Below are positions 24,664-36,800 of a stretch of 64,000 nt of DNA, piece by piece. Origin of the DNA: Temnothorax longispinosus (lineage: Eukaryota > Arthropoda > Insecta > Hymenoptera > Formicidae); assembly GCF_030848805.1 (NCBI RefSeq), contig NC_092369.1, positions 13,615,199 to 13,679,198 on the forward strand, read 5' to 3'. A program made the translations under genes and the position numbers. The notes beneath the pieces were generated by a model. It was not told where the DNA came from. It did not search any database and was given only the letters and a program-made list of their open reading frames with translations. How positions within the stretch are numbered: position 1 is the first letter of the stretch; every line of letters starts with the position of its first letter.

Positions 24664-25510
24664 GGCGCGATACGCGGCGCTGCTTAAAATTTGAATTAAG
24701 TCTAACTCACAAGGGCCTGCAGAACAACCAATCGGCGCCGCGATACGCGGCGCTGCTTAAAATATGAATTAAGTCTAACTCACAAGGGCCTGCAGAACAA
24801 CCAATCGGCGCTGCTTAAAATTGAAATTAAGTCCAACTCACAAGGGCCTGCAGGAACAACCAATCGGCGCGGCTTAAAATTGAAATTAAGTCCAACTCAC
24901 AAGGGCCTGCAGGAACAACCAATCGGCGCCGAGATAAGCGGCGCGGCTTAAAATTTAAATTAAGTCCAGCTCACAAAGGCCTGCAGGAACAACCAATCGG
25001 CGCCGAGATAAGCGGCGCGGCTTAAAATTGAAATTAAGTCCAGCTCACAAGGGCCTGCAGGAACAACCAATCGGCGCCGAGATAAGCGGCGCGGCTTAAA
25101 ATTTAAATTAAGTCCAGCTCACAAAGGCCTGCAGGAACAACCAATCGGCGCCGAGATAAGCGGCGCGGCTTAAAATTGAAATTAAGTCCAGCTCACAAGG
25201 GCCTGCAGGAACAACCAATCGGCGCCGAGATAAGCGGCGCGGCTTAAAATTTAAATTAAGTCCAGCTCACAAGGGCCTGCAGGAACAACCAATCGGCGCC
25301 GAGATAAGCAGCGCGGCTTAAAATTGAAATTAAGTCTAACTCACAAGGGCCTGCAGGAACAACCAATCGGCGCCGCGATACGCGGCGCTTAAAGTTTAAA
25401 TTAGATCTAACTCCCTAGGGGCCTGCAGGCAGAACAACCAATCGGCGCAGCGATACGCGGTGCTTAAAGTTTAAATTAGATCTAACTCCCTAGGGGCCTG
25501 CAGGCAGAAC
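24664..25510. repeat. satellite array, left part (about 60-76-bp units)
   Basis: About eleven units of GGCCTGCAG, then AACAACCAATCGGCGCC, then GCGATACGCGGCGC (a short palindrome), then an AT block TTAAAATTTAAATTAAGTC. Unit length is mostly 76 bp, with shorter early units. The array is interrupted by the P element at 25511 and resumes at 30448. Confidence 0.9.
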
Positions 25511-25770
25511 CATGGTGGAAGTATAGAAGGTGAGACATTCCGGAAGATGCGCAGTCGTCCGAAAGTGGTGGGGAGTAGTCAACCAATCAGATTTTACCCA
25601 TTCTGCAAATCCACCATGATCATATGATTGATATATATGTATTTAATGCTCAGCTGTGCTCAGCGATATATAGGCTGCGTTTCGTTATTGACTGCAAATA
25701 CTGAAAATCTATAGTGTACATACGTTACGTTACGTATAGTGTTATATAGTTTATTATTATTTCGGACATC

Positions 25771-28700
25771 ATGCCGAAATGTTTTGTAAACAATTGCAAA
25801 AATCGGACGTCTCATGTCTTCAATAAAAAAGTTGTATTTTATACATTTCCCCAAGATCCGGATTTGCGATCGAAATGGTTGGAAGCTTGTCAAAAAAATA
25901 AGGAATACAAAGATAAAAATGGTAATTAAAATATGTTATTATATCGCTATTATTATTATTAAATTGTATAATTATTATTAAATTATGTTATATAACCCCA
26001 TAACCTAACGCTCATAACCTAAATTTCTTAATACAATAAAGTAATTTTTATTAAAATTACTTTCAGAAAGAATATGCGAGGTACATTTTCAGTTAAACTG
26101 CTTCGAGGAACGAATGATCAAACCGCGTTCCAAAGGTATTGAACCACATGTAAAACGTCGCCTCAAAAAAGGATCGATACCAACAGAATTTCTCAATTTA
26201 CCAAATGATAGACACAAGCGATTGTATCCATTTGAGAAATCTTATGACAGTAATGGTGTAGAACCTTCACAGAAATTAGTTCGGTACGAATGAAAAATTG
26301 ATTTCGATTTACAATACAAAATATATTTTAATATGAGATTGAAAAATACAGTTCGATGTAGCATTGAAAAATAGAGCTCGAAACCTGAGTTCGACTTTGT
26401 TTTAGATTCGAATTTCAATTAGAGATGGAAACTTGAATTAGACATTAGATTTTTATATAGAAGTTAAATATAGATTTTAATGTAACATTCTTATAATTAG
26501 ATTTTAATGTATAATTCAAAGCTCAAGTTTCCTGTAGAATTACAAAATGATGTAGAGTTTGATGTAAAGTTCGAAGCTTGAATGCGATATACTTTTGAAT
26601 CCAAGATTGACATTGAGTTGGAAACTTGAGTTTGAAAGTTGATTTTGATGTAAAATTCTATTGACATATATTTCACATACCATAACAGTGCATTTTTTGT
26701 AACGTTTACAGTTCCGGAATACCAACTTATGCAGAACTTGTTGGTTGTACAAAGAACAGTATTGAAAAAGACGCTATCCCGGAACCTACTCCATACACGA
26801 TATCGGATATCATCACTGATCCCTGTGCTGTAAATGCAAGTACAACGGAAGAGCATGCACCAATGGAAATTATCGACTCTGGACAAGAGTATGTATCATT
26901 TCGATTATTATGCTGCTCTTTAATGATAGATATCGCAGAAATTTTTTTTTAGTAAATCTGTTTTTAATTTTTTTTACTTAAAAACTACATCAACAGTAAT
27001 TATTGTATATATTTCATAATATTATCTTCACATTTGTGTGAGATATAAACATTAAAACATTAACAATATTATAATATTTGTTGATACAAAACATCTCTTG
27101 TGTTTCAAATTTATTTTATATGACAATTGTAACAAATTTTTATTATATTATTTCATTTATTGTACAATACTTTTTAGAACTTTACGAGAAGCTGACCAGA
27201 AAAGGAAGCCAGAGAACATTAAACTTTTTTTGGCGCTGGTGAAGGAACTGAGAGAGGAAAATACGCAGCTTGCAAGCAACAATATGCAGCTTCAGGCAAA
27301 CTTGAAAGAAAAATGCAACACGATTAAAGACCTGGAACAAAATATCCATAAGTCTGGAGAAAAGATCGCGGCTGACATACTTCATACTGTATTTACACCA
27401 GGGCAAGTGAAGAAAATTGTATCCGCGAAAAGTCGCATAAAATGGACAATCGAAGATATTACCTCAGCTATTGCCCTTCGGTCTGTAAGTGCTACGGCGT
27501 ACAATTATTTGCGCAAAGTTCAGAAAATTCCTTTACCTTGTGTCACAACTCTCCGAAACTGGGTTGCTAATTTTAAGGTAAAGCCTAGAATTCTGCACGA
27601 AGCACTAAAAATAATGAAAATAAAAGGAAAGAATTTAACAACTGCACAAAAACTTGCAGTATTAACTTTTGATGAAATTTATATTTCTAACAAAGTTGAT
27701 TTAGAACGTCGAGAACAACAAATTTATGGACCACACAAGACGTGTCAAGTGGTAATGATTCGTGGTTTATTTTCGAAATGGAAACAGCCGATCTTTTATG
27801 AATATTCCAAACCCATGACCAAAGACGTTTTATTTGAAATAATTGAAGCACTCTATAAAATTGAGTATATAGTAGTGACCACGACAAGTGACATGGGCCC
27901 TACAAATATGAGTTTATGGAAACAATTAAATATAGGAATTACTACAAATGCAACAACTTCAAGATATGAAAGTAGAGAAAAGCAATGTTTTTTTTTACAT
28001 CCAGCAGACAATTCTTTAAAAGTTTTTGTGTTTGCAGACGTACCCCATCTCATTAAATTATTAAGAAACAATTTATTTGATTCGGGTTTCAACTTCGATG
28101 GTCAAACTCTTGATGCATCTTTTTTGGAAGAGTTGCTACAGTTGAATTGTCAAGATTTAAAAATTGCATTTAATTTGAGCAGAGCTCATCTTGATGCAAA
28201 GGGATTCCAACGGCAACGAGTAAAATTAGCGGCCCAAGTATTTTCACTTCGTAATGCAAAGGCTTTAGAATACTGTGGTAAAAAAGGATTTATGTCAAAG
28301 GAAAATTGGAAGGAAATGTCAAATATGTTGAAACTAATTAACGATTGGTTCGACATCCTTAATACTCAATCGAAATTCGGACAGCATAGTGGATTACGTG
28401 CTTACGGAGTGGACCTGGACAAGCAAAATCAAATTCTTGAGAATATGAACGAATTCATTTTAAAAATGAGAGTAGTCAATAAAACATGCCTTATGCCATT
28501 TCAAAAAGGCATATTATTGACTAATAACTCATTGAAACAACTTTTAGTGTACATTAAAGACAAATACTCAGATGAAAATTTTCAACCACAGTACATAATA
28601 ACCCGAAAACTGTGCCAGGATATTCTGGAAAACTTTTTTTCCTACCTACGAGCAATGGGAGGAGCAAATAGTCACCCATCGCCCGTAGAATTTAGAAACC

Positions 28701-29345
28701 GTTTGAAATGGTACATCCTTGGTAGACATTCCGAACACGCTATTTCTGTGAGAGGAAACACAGATATTGATAATGCCTCAGCCCCACTATTTGATTTACA
28801 CGATGTCCATTCTGAGAGTCCCTGCGAATCACATATCTTCAATGAAACGGAAGATGAAGAGTTAGCGGAGGAAGCTGCACTTTTCTTAGAGAACAGCAAT
28901 TTCCAAGCAAGCCAAGAAGAAACTGAAGGAGAAAACGAAGGACTTGATAGTGATGGTATTTCGATTAAATGCAAACTCTTTTTAGATTTTTGTAATTTCT
29001 GATAATTTTGTAATTTCTATGTCCCGTTCAAGACTTCAGGGGCAAGTGTGAAATGGACAATTTATTATTATCGACTTAACATGTCTTTTTTAGAAAGGAG
29101 AAGGAAGGATATAAGAAAATTAAATTGTACTATTTCATATAATATGAATTCATATCCTGGTTTATAAAATATTTAATTATACGTAAATGATAATAACTAT
29201 ATAGAGTACAATTAGTATTTAAGAGCAATAATAAGTATATAATACATACTGACAGTAATTACATAAGTAGATAATACGAAAATTTTATTAAATATATATG
29301 TATTACAAATTGCAACTTGTATACATATATATGTATTACAAATAG

Positions 29346-29399
<54 letters not shown>

Positions 29400-30131
29400 A
29401 ATATAAAGATTATAACTAATTATCATTGTCTTTTTTTGTTGATATTTTATTTAAACTTTTAGGCCGATATTTTTAATCCGTTCTTATTTTAAGATCGTCT
29501 TAAGTAATGTCTTAAGATGTTAATACGGCTCTGTGATTGGTTTTTTGGTTTATGACATCTTAAGATGATCTTAAATATAAAAACTGACTATATGAATACC
29601 GACCTTAGTTACACATCATTTTGGTTATATTTTTCAGCTATAACAAATTATGTTGCAAAGGATAACGAGTTGAAATTATTAAAAGAGTTCGAGGCCAGCA
29701 TTGCAGCACAGGACATCAAATCAGAAGCACTAATTTACATAACGGGTTATGTAGCACACCGATTTAGACACAAATATCCAATGCTAGGATGTACAACCAA
29801 AGCAATGCCTCCCTGTGATAACTGGTTGTCATTCATATCACGCGGAAACTGTATTCATCCTTCTACAGAATTTTTGACAGCTGCACAAGTAATGAATACA
29901 GAATTCAATTTATTCCATGGTGATTTCTTAAATTTAGAAGACAAAATTTTTGATAAACTAACTCATATAGTTCATTCAAAAATTGCTAATGACTTTCCAA
30001 CGGAGGTCATAGCATGTTTAGTTAGAACCAGAACATATATACGGTTAAGAACAATTAATAATGAAATAAAAATGAATAATATAAAAAAAAATAGAAAAAA
30101 AACGATGCATATGTGCAATATTATTATTTAA
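25771..30131 (+). CDS. P-element (THAP9-like) transposase, 938 aa, apparently intact
   Basis: Exons are 25771-25921, 26067-26283, 26712-26888, 27178-28955 and 29638-30131; all junctions are GT-AG and in phase (2817 nt with stop). Residues 1-90 form a THAP zinc finger (MPKCFVNNC, FYTFPQDPDLRSKWL, ICEVHFQLNCF, LKKGSIPTEF) that should bind the element ends. A coiled coil follows at about 195-245. The Tnp_P domain has LPCVTTLRNWVANF, TFDEIYI (D347), SDMGPTN (D420) and QDILENFFSYL (D663, E666). The D347-D420 spacing of 73 equals that of D230-D303 in the Drosophila P transposase. The last exon supplies the C-terminal helical part (YITGYVAHRFRHKYP). As in Drosophila, intron retention could give shorter repressor forms. 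Splice sites are predicted by eye. Human THAP9 is about 900 aa, so the length fits an autonomous element. Confidence 0.9.
29347..29396. repeat. (TA)n microsatellite
   Basis: Pure TA repeat in the last intron of the P transposase. Confidence 0.95.
29461..29612. mobile_element. degenerate hairpin MITE inside intron 4 of the P transposase
   Basis: Imperfect arms: TTAGGCCGATATTTTTAATC on the left and, reversed from the right, TAAGGTCGGTATTCATATAG, with inner TTAAGATCGTCTTAAG and CATCTTAAGATGATCTTAA. It contains TGATTGG near 29534-29541. Confidence 0.55.
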
Positions 30132-30447
30132 ATAGCACTATATATATTTCTTATATTTTCATTTATTTATAAGTTTTATTTTCTGTTGTATTGTTTCAAT
30201 ATTGTATTGTTTATTAGTTTTCAGTAGTGTACAATATGAGTTTATGTTAATATTTATAAATACACATATATTTTTACTTCAAATATATATATTATATATA
30301 AATACTATGTTCTCTTATTTCTGATTAGTCATTCACGTTTAAAATACGCGCGTTACCAAATGGGTAAAATCTGATTGGTTGAAATTTCGGTCCCGCCCCA
30401 CATGCCGCCATTATGCGCAATGTCTCACCTTTTATAATTTCACCATG

Positions 30448-30720
30448 GGCAGAACAACCAATCGGCGCCGCGATACGCGGCGCTTAAAGTTTAAATTAGA
30501 TCTAACTCCCTAGGGGCCTGCAGGCAGAACAACCAATCGGCGCCGCGATACGCGGCGCTTAAAGTTTAAATTAGATCTAACTCCCTAGGGGCCTGCAGGC
30601 AGAACAACCAATCGGCGCCGCGATACGCGGCGCTTAAGATTTAAATTAAATCTAACCCTCGCGAGCCTGCAGAATAACCAATCGGCGCCGCGATACGCTT
30701 AAAATTTACTGCCACGATAC
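30448..30720. repeat. satellite array, right part
   Basis: About four more units of the array at 24664-25510, starting with the second copy of the P target octamer and decaying toward 30720. Confidence 0.9.
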
Positions 30721-30729
30721 GTAACTTAA

Positions 30730-30935
30730 AATTTAAATTATCAAACACGGTAAAATATGGTGAAATAAAATAAATAAATGGTCAAATATGGCGAAATAAA
30801 ATCAAATACGGTAAATAACGTTGAAATAAAGTCAAACACGGTAAAATATGGTGAAATAAAGTAAAAATACGGTTAAATACGGAGAAATAAAATAAAATAC
30901 GGCAAAAAACGTTGAAATAAAGTCAAATCTGCACA
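30730..30935. repeat. short AT-rich tandem repeat
   Basis: Imperfect units of about 29-31 bp built on CAAACACGGTAAAATATGG TGAAATAAA. No gene. Confidence 0.7.
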
Positions 30936-31183
30936 TACACACATACATACATACAGACATGCGATTTTAATGCAATATTTCGACATTTTAGAACACTTTG
31001 AACATATTAACTTCCGCAAATTTGAAGATATCGATCTATTTCTAATTTTATTAGGTAATTCTTCAGTTTAGCTACCTCGGTTTACTTACTTTCTATCTTT
31101 TTTTAACTTTTAGATCTAGGAAAATATGACAGGTAAGTTAAACCAAGATCAAAATTAACCTGCGTTGATAGAAATGGACATAA

Positions 31184-31317
31184 ATGGCCGCGTTCAGCAG
31201 ACACAACTGTTGAGTGTCGTCTTATCAACACTCTGCGTTGATTGGTTGGTTCTAAAAGTAAGAGCCAATCACGTTCGACTGCTACTGAGCGGTTTGGTCT
31301 GCTGAACGCGACCAATG
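31184..31317. mobile_element. MITE with GCGTTCAGCAGAC ends
   Basis: Left ATGGCCGCGTTCAGCAGACA and reversed right ATTGGTCGCGTTCAGCAGAC are inverted; the interior has TTGATTGGTTGG and GAGCCAATCACG. Confidence 0.75.
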
Positions 31318-31690
31318 GTGTCCAATCTCAATCCTTGAGGATCTCTAGGTTGGCTCGGTTGGCCGCTCTCATGTTTCTCTCTGTCTATAACTATATCTAT
31401 GGTTGTATGCCCGTTGTATGCTACTTTTCGAGTGCGAGTCAAGGATTCGCGCAGATTCGCGCTCGAGCCACGGTAGCGTACGGACGTTGGTCGTTCCTCT
31501 CCCGTGATCCTGCGCAGTTACGCTTTATTCCTATATCGGCCAATTATTCTCGTGCCGCGCGGGTTTTTAAGATAAACGGCTCGGTGTGATCTTATTGTAC
31601 ATATTCCCGTATTTCGGGAATATCTCGCGGTTTTATTTTCGCTTGTGCTGCTTTGCCGAGTCTTCCATCGTCACACAATTCAACGAGGAG

Positions 31691-33826
31691 ATGCAGGCGG
31701 CTTCGGCCACGTGCATTCTCAACTCCAGCGAGACCGTCCTCTCCCAGCAGAGACTTTCTACATCATTAAGTAAGTTCAATGAGTTTACGAACAGTCTCAC
31801 TAACGAGGCTAGTACGCATAACTTGCCCGTGAGCCCCGTCAACTCGCAAAAAGAAAATAGATCTCGCTCTTCGTCCGGGGAACGTGAATCCTCGTCAGAT
31901 CTCGAATACGATTCCCTGCAGGAGTCAGACGATAGCATGGGGGGTAAAAATAAGAATAAAAAACGTAATTCCGTTAATGATAAGGGCAAAGGTAATAAGA
32001 TTCCCTCCCCCCCTTGTCCCCACGTCGGCCCTACGGCCCTATACAGGCCGAACATGACCGTCCTCGATAATATTACTCGCGCGATAACCGATGCGACGTA
32101 TACGGTACCCGATATTCCCCGTATTAATAATGATTCAAATCAGTTTATTTCACACGTAATTCAAGACAAAGACATCACGGCTTCTTCTAACAAGTCTCCA
32201 TGCGAATCGAACAAGATCGTTCTCGATAATGCTACACGTGCGGTAGCCGACACGGCGCGAAAGGTATCCGGTTTCGTTCCTCATGTAAACATTGACTCAA
32301 ACCAAAACATTTCACGGGAAAGTCAAAACAAAAACGCTACGGTCTCTTCGGATATTGAGATGGTTCAAATTAACTCAGATAAATCTCCTCTTATGAACTC
32401 TACGGAATCCGAACGCGTAATAGGTACCAGAAGGGGGGTCAAGCGCCCGACTGAAGACAGCCTCTCCCCGAGCGGGGGTGGGGCGCCAGATTTACCCACT
32501 CTTAGCAAAAAATATCGCAGAGAAGCTAACAGATATTCCTCAACAGACCTTCCGCCGTATTTAGTGCACTTTCAGTACGCGGAAACAAACGCGGCTCCTG
32601 ACTCCCTCCTCATTTCCAAAATCATTAATGAATCCCTAGGAGAAAATGTAACGGAAATCCGCGCTATCGGAAACAATAAAGTCAGGGCTCAGTTTGATTC
32701 CTTTCAGGCGGCCAACCGGGTCATAGGTCACCCCTCCCTTAAAAAGCATAACCTTGTCGCGTTTATACCTTCTTTTAAGATTATGCGAATAGCCCTCGTA
32801 AAGGGTATTCCATTGATTTTTTCTGACGAGGAGCTTTTGCAAGAGATTGAATCCTCGATCAAAATCATTTCAGTCCAGCGTTTAAATCGTCGCATCAAAA
32901 AAGATGGAGAATCCAAGTTCGAGCCCTCCAAAACGATTTTGATAAAATTCGAAGGACAAATCCTCCCTACTGAGATTGCAATTTTTAAAACCAAACTCGC
33001 GGTCGAGCCATATATTCCGCAAGTCCAGATATGTTTCTCATGTTACCGCTTCGGGCACATCGGTTCGGCATGTCGTAGCAAACCACGATGTAATAGATGC
33101 TCATTAGAGAGCCACTCACAGAGGGAAGACTGTCCCAGACTTAATCTCCCCCCTATCTGTATAAATTGTAAGGGGGAACATTTTCCTACAGCATCTTCCT
33201 GTCCTATCTTTATCAAACAGAAACAAATAGTCTCTATCGCCGCCAAGGAAAACATCCCTTACTTGGAGGCGCGGAGCCGAGTGGAAAACTCGTCTCCGCT
33301 TCCAGATTTCAGTTCCTCAGATTCCTTTCCCTCGTTTCCCAGTACTCCCAGCTCGGGGCGTTCTCAAAAGAACCTCCGATTTAATCTTGAATCTAACCCC
33401 CCCGCTCATAACACCCCCTCTGCCTCCCCGAATTCTTACTCCGGCATTCTTCGCAATCTAAATAATCAAAAAGATCACACCCCCCCACCAGTTAATCTAA
33501 ACTCGTCGAGCCAAGTTACCTCTGTTAGAAATCGACAACAAAATAAAGAGTCTCACAACGCCTGTCTTATTTTTCCCAACGGCAGAGGAGAGCCTAGTGA
33601 ACGCAATTCCCCGATATTCACTTTTGGTAAATCCCCTGAAAATGACACCTCTGGCTCTTCTCGTCCTAACACCAGTGACATTTATGAAACCCTCTCTCCT
33701 ATCATTAAAGCCCTTATCGAGTTTGTCCACAAATTACCAGAAATGTTCCCCATCATTCAAGGCTCTCAAATATATCAAATGGTACTGCAATTTTGTACCA
33801 TTGTTAGAGGCATTTTTGGTCTCTAA
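31691..33826 (+). CDS. I-clade LINE ORF1, Gag-like RNA-binding protein, 711 aa
   Basis: The frame is open from the ATG at 31691; open codons continue upstream to 31586 without a further ATG. The N-terminal 300 residues are Ser/Asn-rich and disordered, with a basic patch (KNKNKKRNSVNDKGKGNK). A folded middle region follows (about 320-440). Three CCHC zinc knuckles follow from residue 448: CFSCYRFGHIGSAC, CNRCSLESHSQREDC and CINCKGEHFPTASSC. In I-factor and relatives this protein coats the LINE RNA and forms the particle. The C-terminus is Pro/Ser-rich. The stop TAA at 33824-33826 directly abuts the ATG of ORF2, which suggests coupled termination and re-initiation. No lesion is seen. Confidence 0.9.
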   Translation: MQAASATCILNSSETVLSQQRLSTSLSKFNEFTNSLTNEASTHNLPVSPVNSQKENRSRSSSGERESSSDLEYDSLQESDDSMGGKNKNKKRNSVNDKGKGNKIPSPPCPHVGPTALYRPNMTVLDNITRAITDATYTVPDIPRINNDSNQFISHVIQDKDITASSNKSPCESNKIVLDNATRAVADTARKVSGFVPHVNIDSNQNISRESQNKNATVSSDIEMVQINSDKSPLMNSTESERVIGTRRGVKRPTEDSLSPSGGGAPDLPTLSKKYRREANRYSSTDLPPYLVHFQYAETNAAPDSLLISKIINESLGENVTEIRAIGNNKVRAQFDSFQAANRVIGHPSLKKHNLVAFIPSFKIMRIALVKGIPLIFSDEELLQEIESSIKIISVQRLNRRIKKDGESKFEPSKTILIKFEGQILPTEIAIFKTKLAVEPYIPQVQICFSCYRFGHIGSACRSKPRCNRCSLESHSQREDCPRLNLPPICINCKGEHFPTASSCPIFIKQKQIVSIAAKENIPYLEARSRVENSSPLPDFSSSDSFPSFPSTPSSGRSQKNLRFNLESNPPAHNTPSASPNSYSGILRNLNNQKDHTPPPVNLNSSSQVTSVRNRQQNKESHNACLIFPNGRGEPSERNSPIFTFGKSPENDTSGSSRPNTSDIYETLSPIIKALIEFVHKLPEMFPIIQGSQIYQMVLQFCTIVRGIFGL

Positions 33827-36800
33827 ATGCCCTCCAGCCCTTCCAGACATAACCCTCTATCTAGTTTTCGTGTACTATACTGGAATTGCAGGGGAGCAGT
33901 TCGCCGGAAGCCGGATATTGAAAACCTATGTCAATCCTATGATATTATTTTCCTTTCCGAAACCTTCCTTAAACCGCACCATTCATTTTCTATTTATGGT
34001 TTTAAAGTGACTCGCAATGACAGTGACGTTGGACGTCAAGGCATAGCATTACTCATCCGTAACAATATTACCTTCTCCTTTATCAACCTTGACAATATTT
34101 TGCGTGGCGACGATTCGGTCGAGGCTATCGGCATCAAGATTTTTGTATGCGGCACTAGTGCGGCAATCTTTGGTATCTATAGACATCCGGGAAATTGTCC
34201 GCAAGACACGTGGCAGAGAATATTTAACCTTGCTAACACGTTTCCTCATTCCCTTCTCCTTGGCGACCTCAATGCTCATCATCCTTATTGGGGAGCATCC
34301 ACTCCCAATTCGGCGGGAAAAGTCATAATGGACTTGCTGGACAGATTCCCCTTTATCCTTCTTAATCCTATCACGCCTACTTTTATTCCCCCCCCCCCTG
34401 GTATTACCCCATCTTTGATCGACTTGGCCATAGCTTCTTGCGGCTTTGCTGCCCTCCTCAATGTTGAAGTCTTGAAGGACACGTGCGGTAGCGATCATCG
34501 CCCCATTGAGATCACTGTTAATGCGAGTATTAAAACCAATAACATCTTTTCACACAAGCATAAATTTTCTCAAGAGCAGTTTAAGTGTTTCACTCGAGCG
34601 CTGGAGACAGGCGCAGACTTCATCAAATCCAGTGTTTTAAATATAACAGACAACGAGCCAATAGCTCAATATGACACATTCTTTGACCTTCTCCAGAAAT
34701 GTATCAGCGACTTTTCTCCCTCATTCAACAACACAGCCACTAATAATTACAGCAATCTCAATGAGCTAAACAAGAAACACCCTCCTTCTCCCTGGTGGAA
34801 CGCTGACTGCGAGGAGGCTATCAAAACTAGGAAAAAAACCCTCAAGATATACCGGAAAAACCCATCTATAGCTAATTATCAAGCCTATCGTAAGCAAGTA
34901 TCTGAAACTCGGAGAATTCTAAGAGCGGCCAAGCGTGAGAGCTGGAAAGCATACTGTTCTTCCCTCGACTTTATGACTCCTACCCCCGCTATTTGGCGTA
35001 TGATCAAAAGATTTCGCAATCGAAAGCTTGCCCCCGCAGGTGATTTGAATCTCATTAACGATTCCTTAGCTGAGGATTCTATGGCAAACATCACCCCCCC
35101 GGCTTGCTCGGAGGGGAGGAGAAATCTCCTTGAAGATCACTGCTCTTGCGATGGGCCGCTCATGTGGCTTGACAACCCATTTCAGTTTTCTGAATTTCAT
35201 CATGCCCTTAAAACATCCAAAGGTAGATCTAGTCCGGGCTTTGACCGCATCGATTACAAGATCCTCAAAGCTTTGCCTCTCTCGCTTCAAAAGTTGCTCC
35301 TCAGAATTATGAATAACATTTTCGTGGAGGGCACCTTTCCCGAATCTTGGTCCCACTCTCTGGTTTATCTGATTCCTAAGCCACATGGTAATGGAGTACG
35401 CCCTATTGCTCTTACCTCATGCGTTCTAAAAATTATGGAAAAAATGATTCTTAATAGAATACATTGGAGTTCTGAATCAGGCACCTCTAATCTAATCCCG
35501 GAACATCAATATGGTTTTAGAAAGTTTCGATCGTGTGCGGACAATCTTACCATCTTAACTTCGGAAATTCATAATAACAACCTTCAGGGCAAAGCCACCG
35601 CAGCCCTCTTCATAGACATTAAGGGGGCTTTTGACAACGTCATCCCCAACATATTAATAAACGATTTAATTGAGGCAGACTTTCCCGGTAAAACGTGCCA
35701 ATTTGTACAAAATCTTATCTTCGAAAGAGTAGTTCAATTTGTTATTCAGGGTCGGCTCACCTCTCCCCGTGTCTCCCGCAGAGGCTCTCCACAAGGTTCG
35801 GTACTTAGCCCGTTCCTATTCAATTTCTATCTTAGGAAAATAGCTTCCTTGCTCCACTGTAGAGTTAAAATCCTACAATTCGCGGATGACATCGTAATTT
35901 TTGCCTCAGCAAAACGCGTTAAAAAAGCAATCAAATGGCTCGAAACCTCGCTTGCTAACATCACGAGCTATCTCTACGGTAGAGGCTTAGAAATATCCCC
36001 TACTAAAACGCAACTCATGATTTTTGCAAAACAGAAAATCCCGAATGTCAAAGAATTCAAAGTTCAGATTGGATCTAACATAATTACCCCCACTGATTCT
36101 GTTCGTTTCTTAGGGGTTATCCTAGATCCCAAACTTACTGGTGATATTCACATGGAATCTGTAATCAATAAAGCCAGAAAGGTGGCAGACGTCATCTCCG
36201 CTCTTCGAGGGGTTTGGTGGGGATCTCACCCTCAGCTACTCCTCAATATTTACCGCGCAGTTATATTGCGAGGTTATATTGAGTATGCCTCTCACATTTT
36301 TTCGCTTAAATCAAGTCCTAAATTTCACCGCCTCGAAATAATCCAGAACAAAGCCATTAGAGCCTGCTTGGGCTATCGAATTTCAACCCCCATCAACACC
36401 ATGTTCGCAGAAGCTAAGGAGCCGCCACTTAAACTTCGTCTCAAATTCCTGGCGGCAAAATACCTAATCAAAATTATGTCTATTACTGATCATCAGGTTT
36501 TGGAATCCATGTTTCGACTAGCGCTTACATCCCGAGAATATCCTGCGGGCATGACATATTGTCGAGAAAAATTTCCCCTCTTCGACTTATTTCTTCAACT
36601 TAAATCCCTCCGATCTTCGCTACACACTGCAGTAGCCCCCCCTCCTTTCCAACATTCCTATCAAACTATTCTTTTTACTCCCATGCTTTATCGTCCGGAA
36701 CAAGATTTTATGGACCTTATTGATCAACTCCCCAAATACACCGTACAAAACCTATTCCTTCAAGCGTTTGATCCCATTATACGAGACTCCATTGTATTCT

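Larger units (their letters stand above)
25511..30447 (+). mobile_element. P element copy 2, apparently complete and recently inserted
   Basis: The left end reads CATGGTGGAAGTATAGAAGG TGAGACATT; the reversed right end reads CATGGTGAAATTATAAAAGG TGAGACATT. A second inverted block, CAACCAATCAGATTTTACCC, lies about 70-90 bp inside each end. The octamer GGCAGAAC flanks the element exactly (25503-25510 and 30448-30455), the 8-bp duplication expected of P elements. The element interrupts a satellite unit, so the empty site can be read from neighbouring units. It contains a five-exon transposase gene with no visible lesion (25771-30131). Size is 4937 bp. A degenerate hairpin MITE sits in intron 4. 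Confidence 0.92.

Noticed and set aside
24664..30720. CRISPR-like array
   Set aside because: Units are tandem without unique spacers, vary in length, and lie in insect nuclear DNA; this is satellite DNA.
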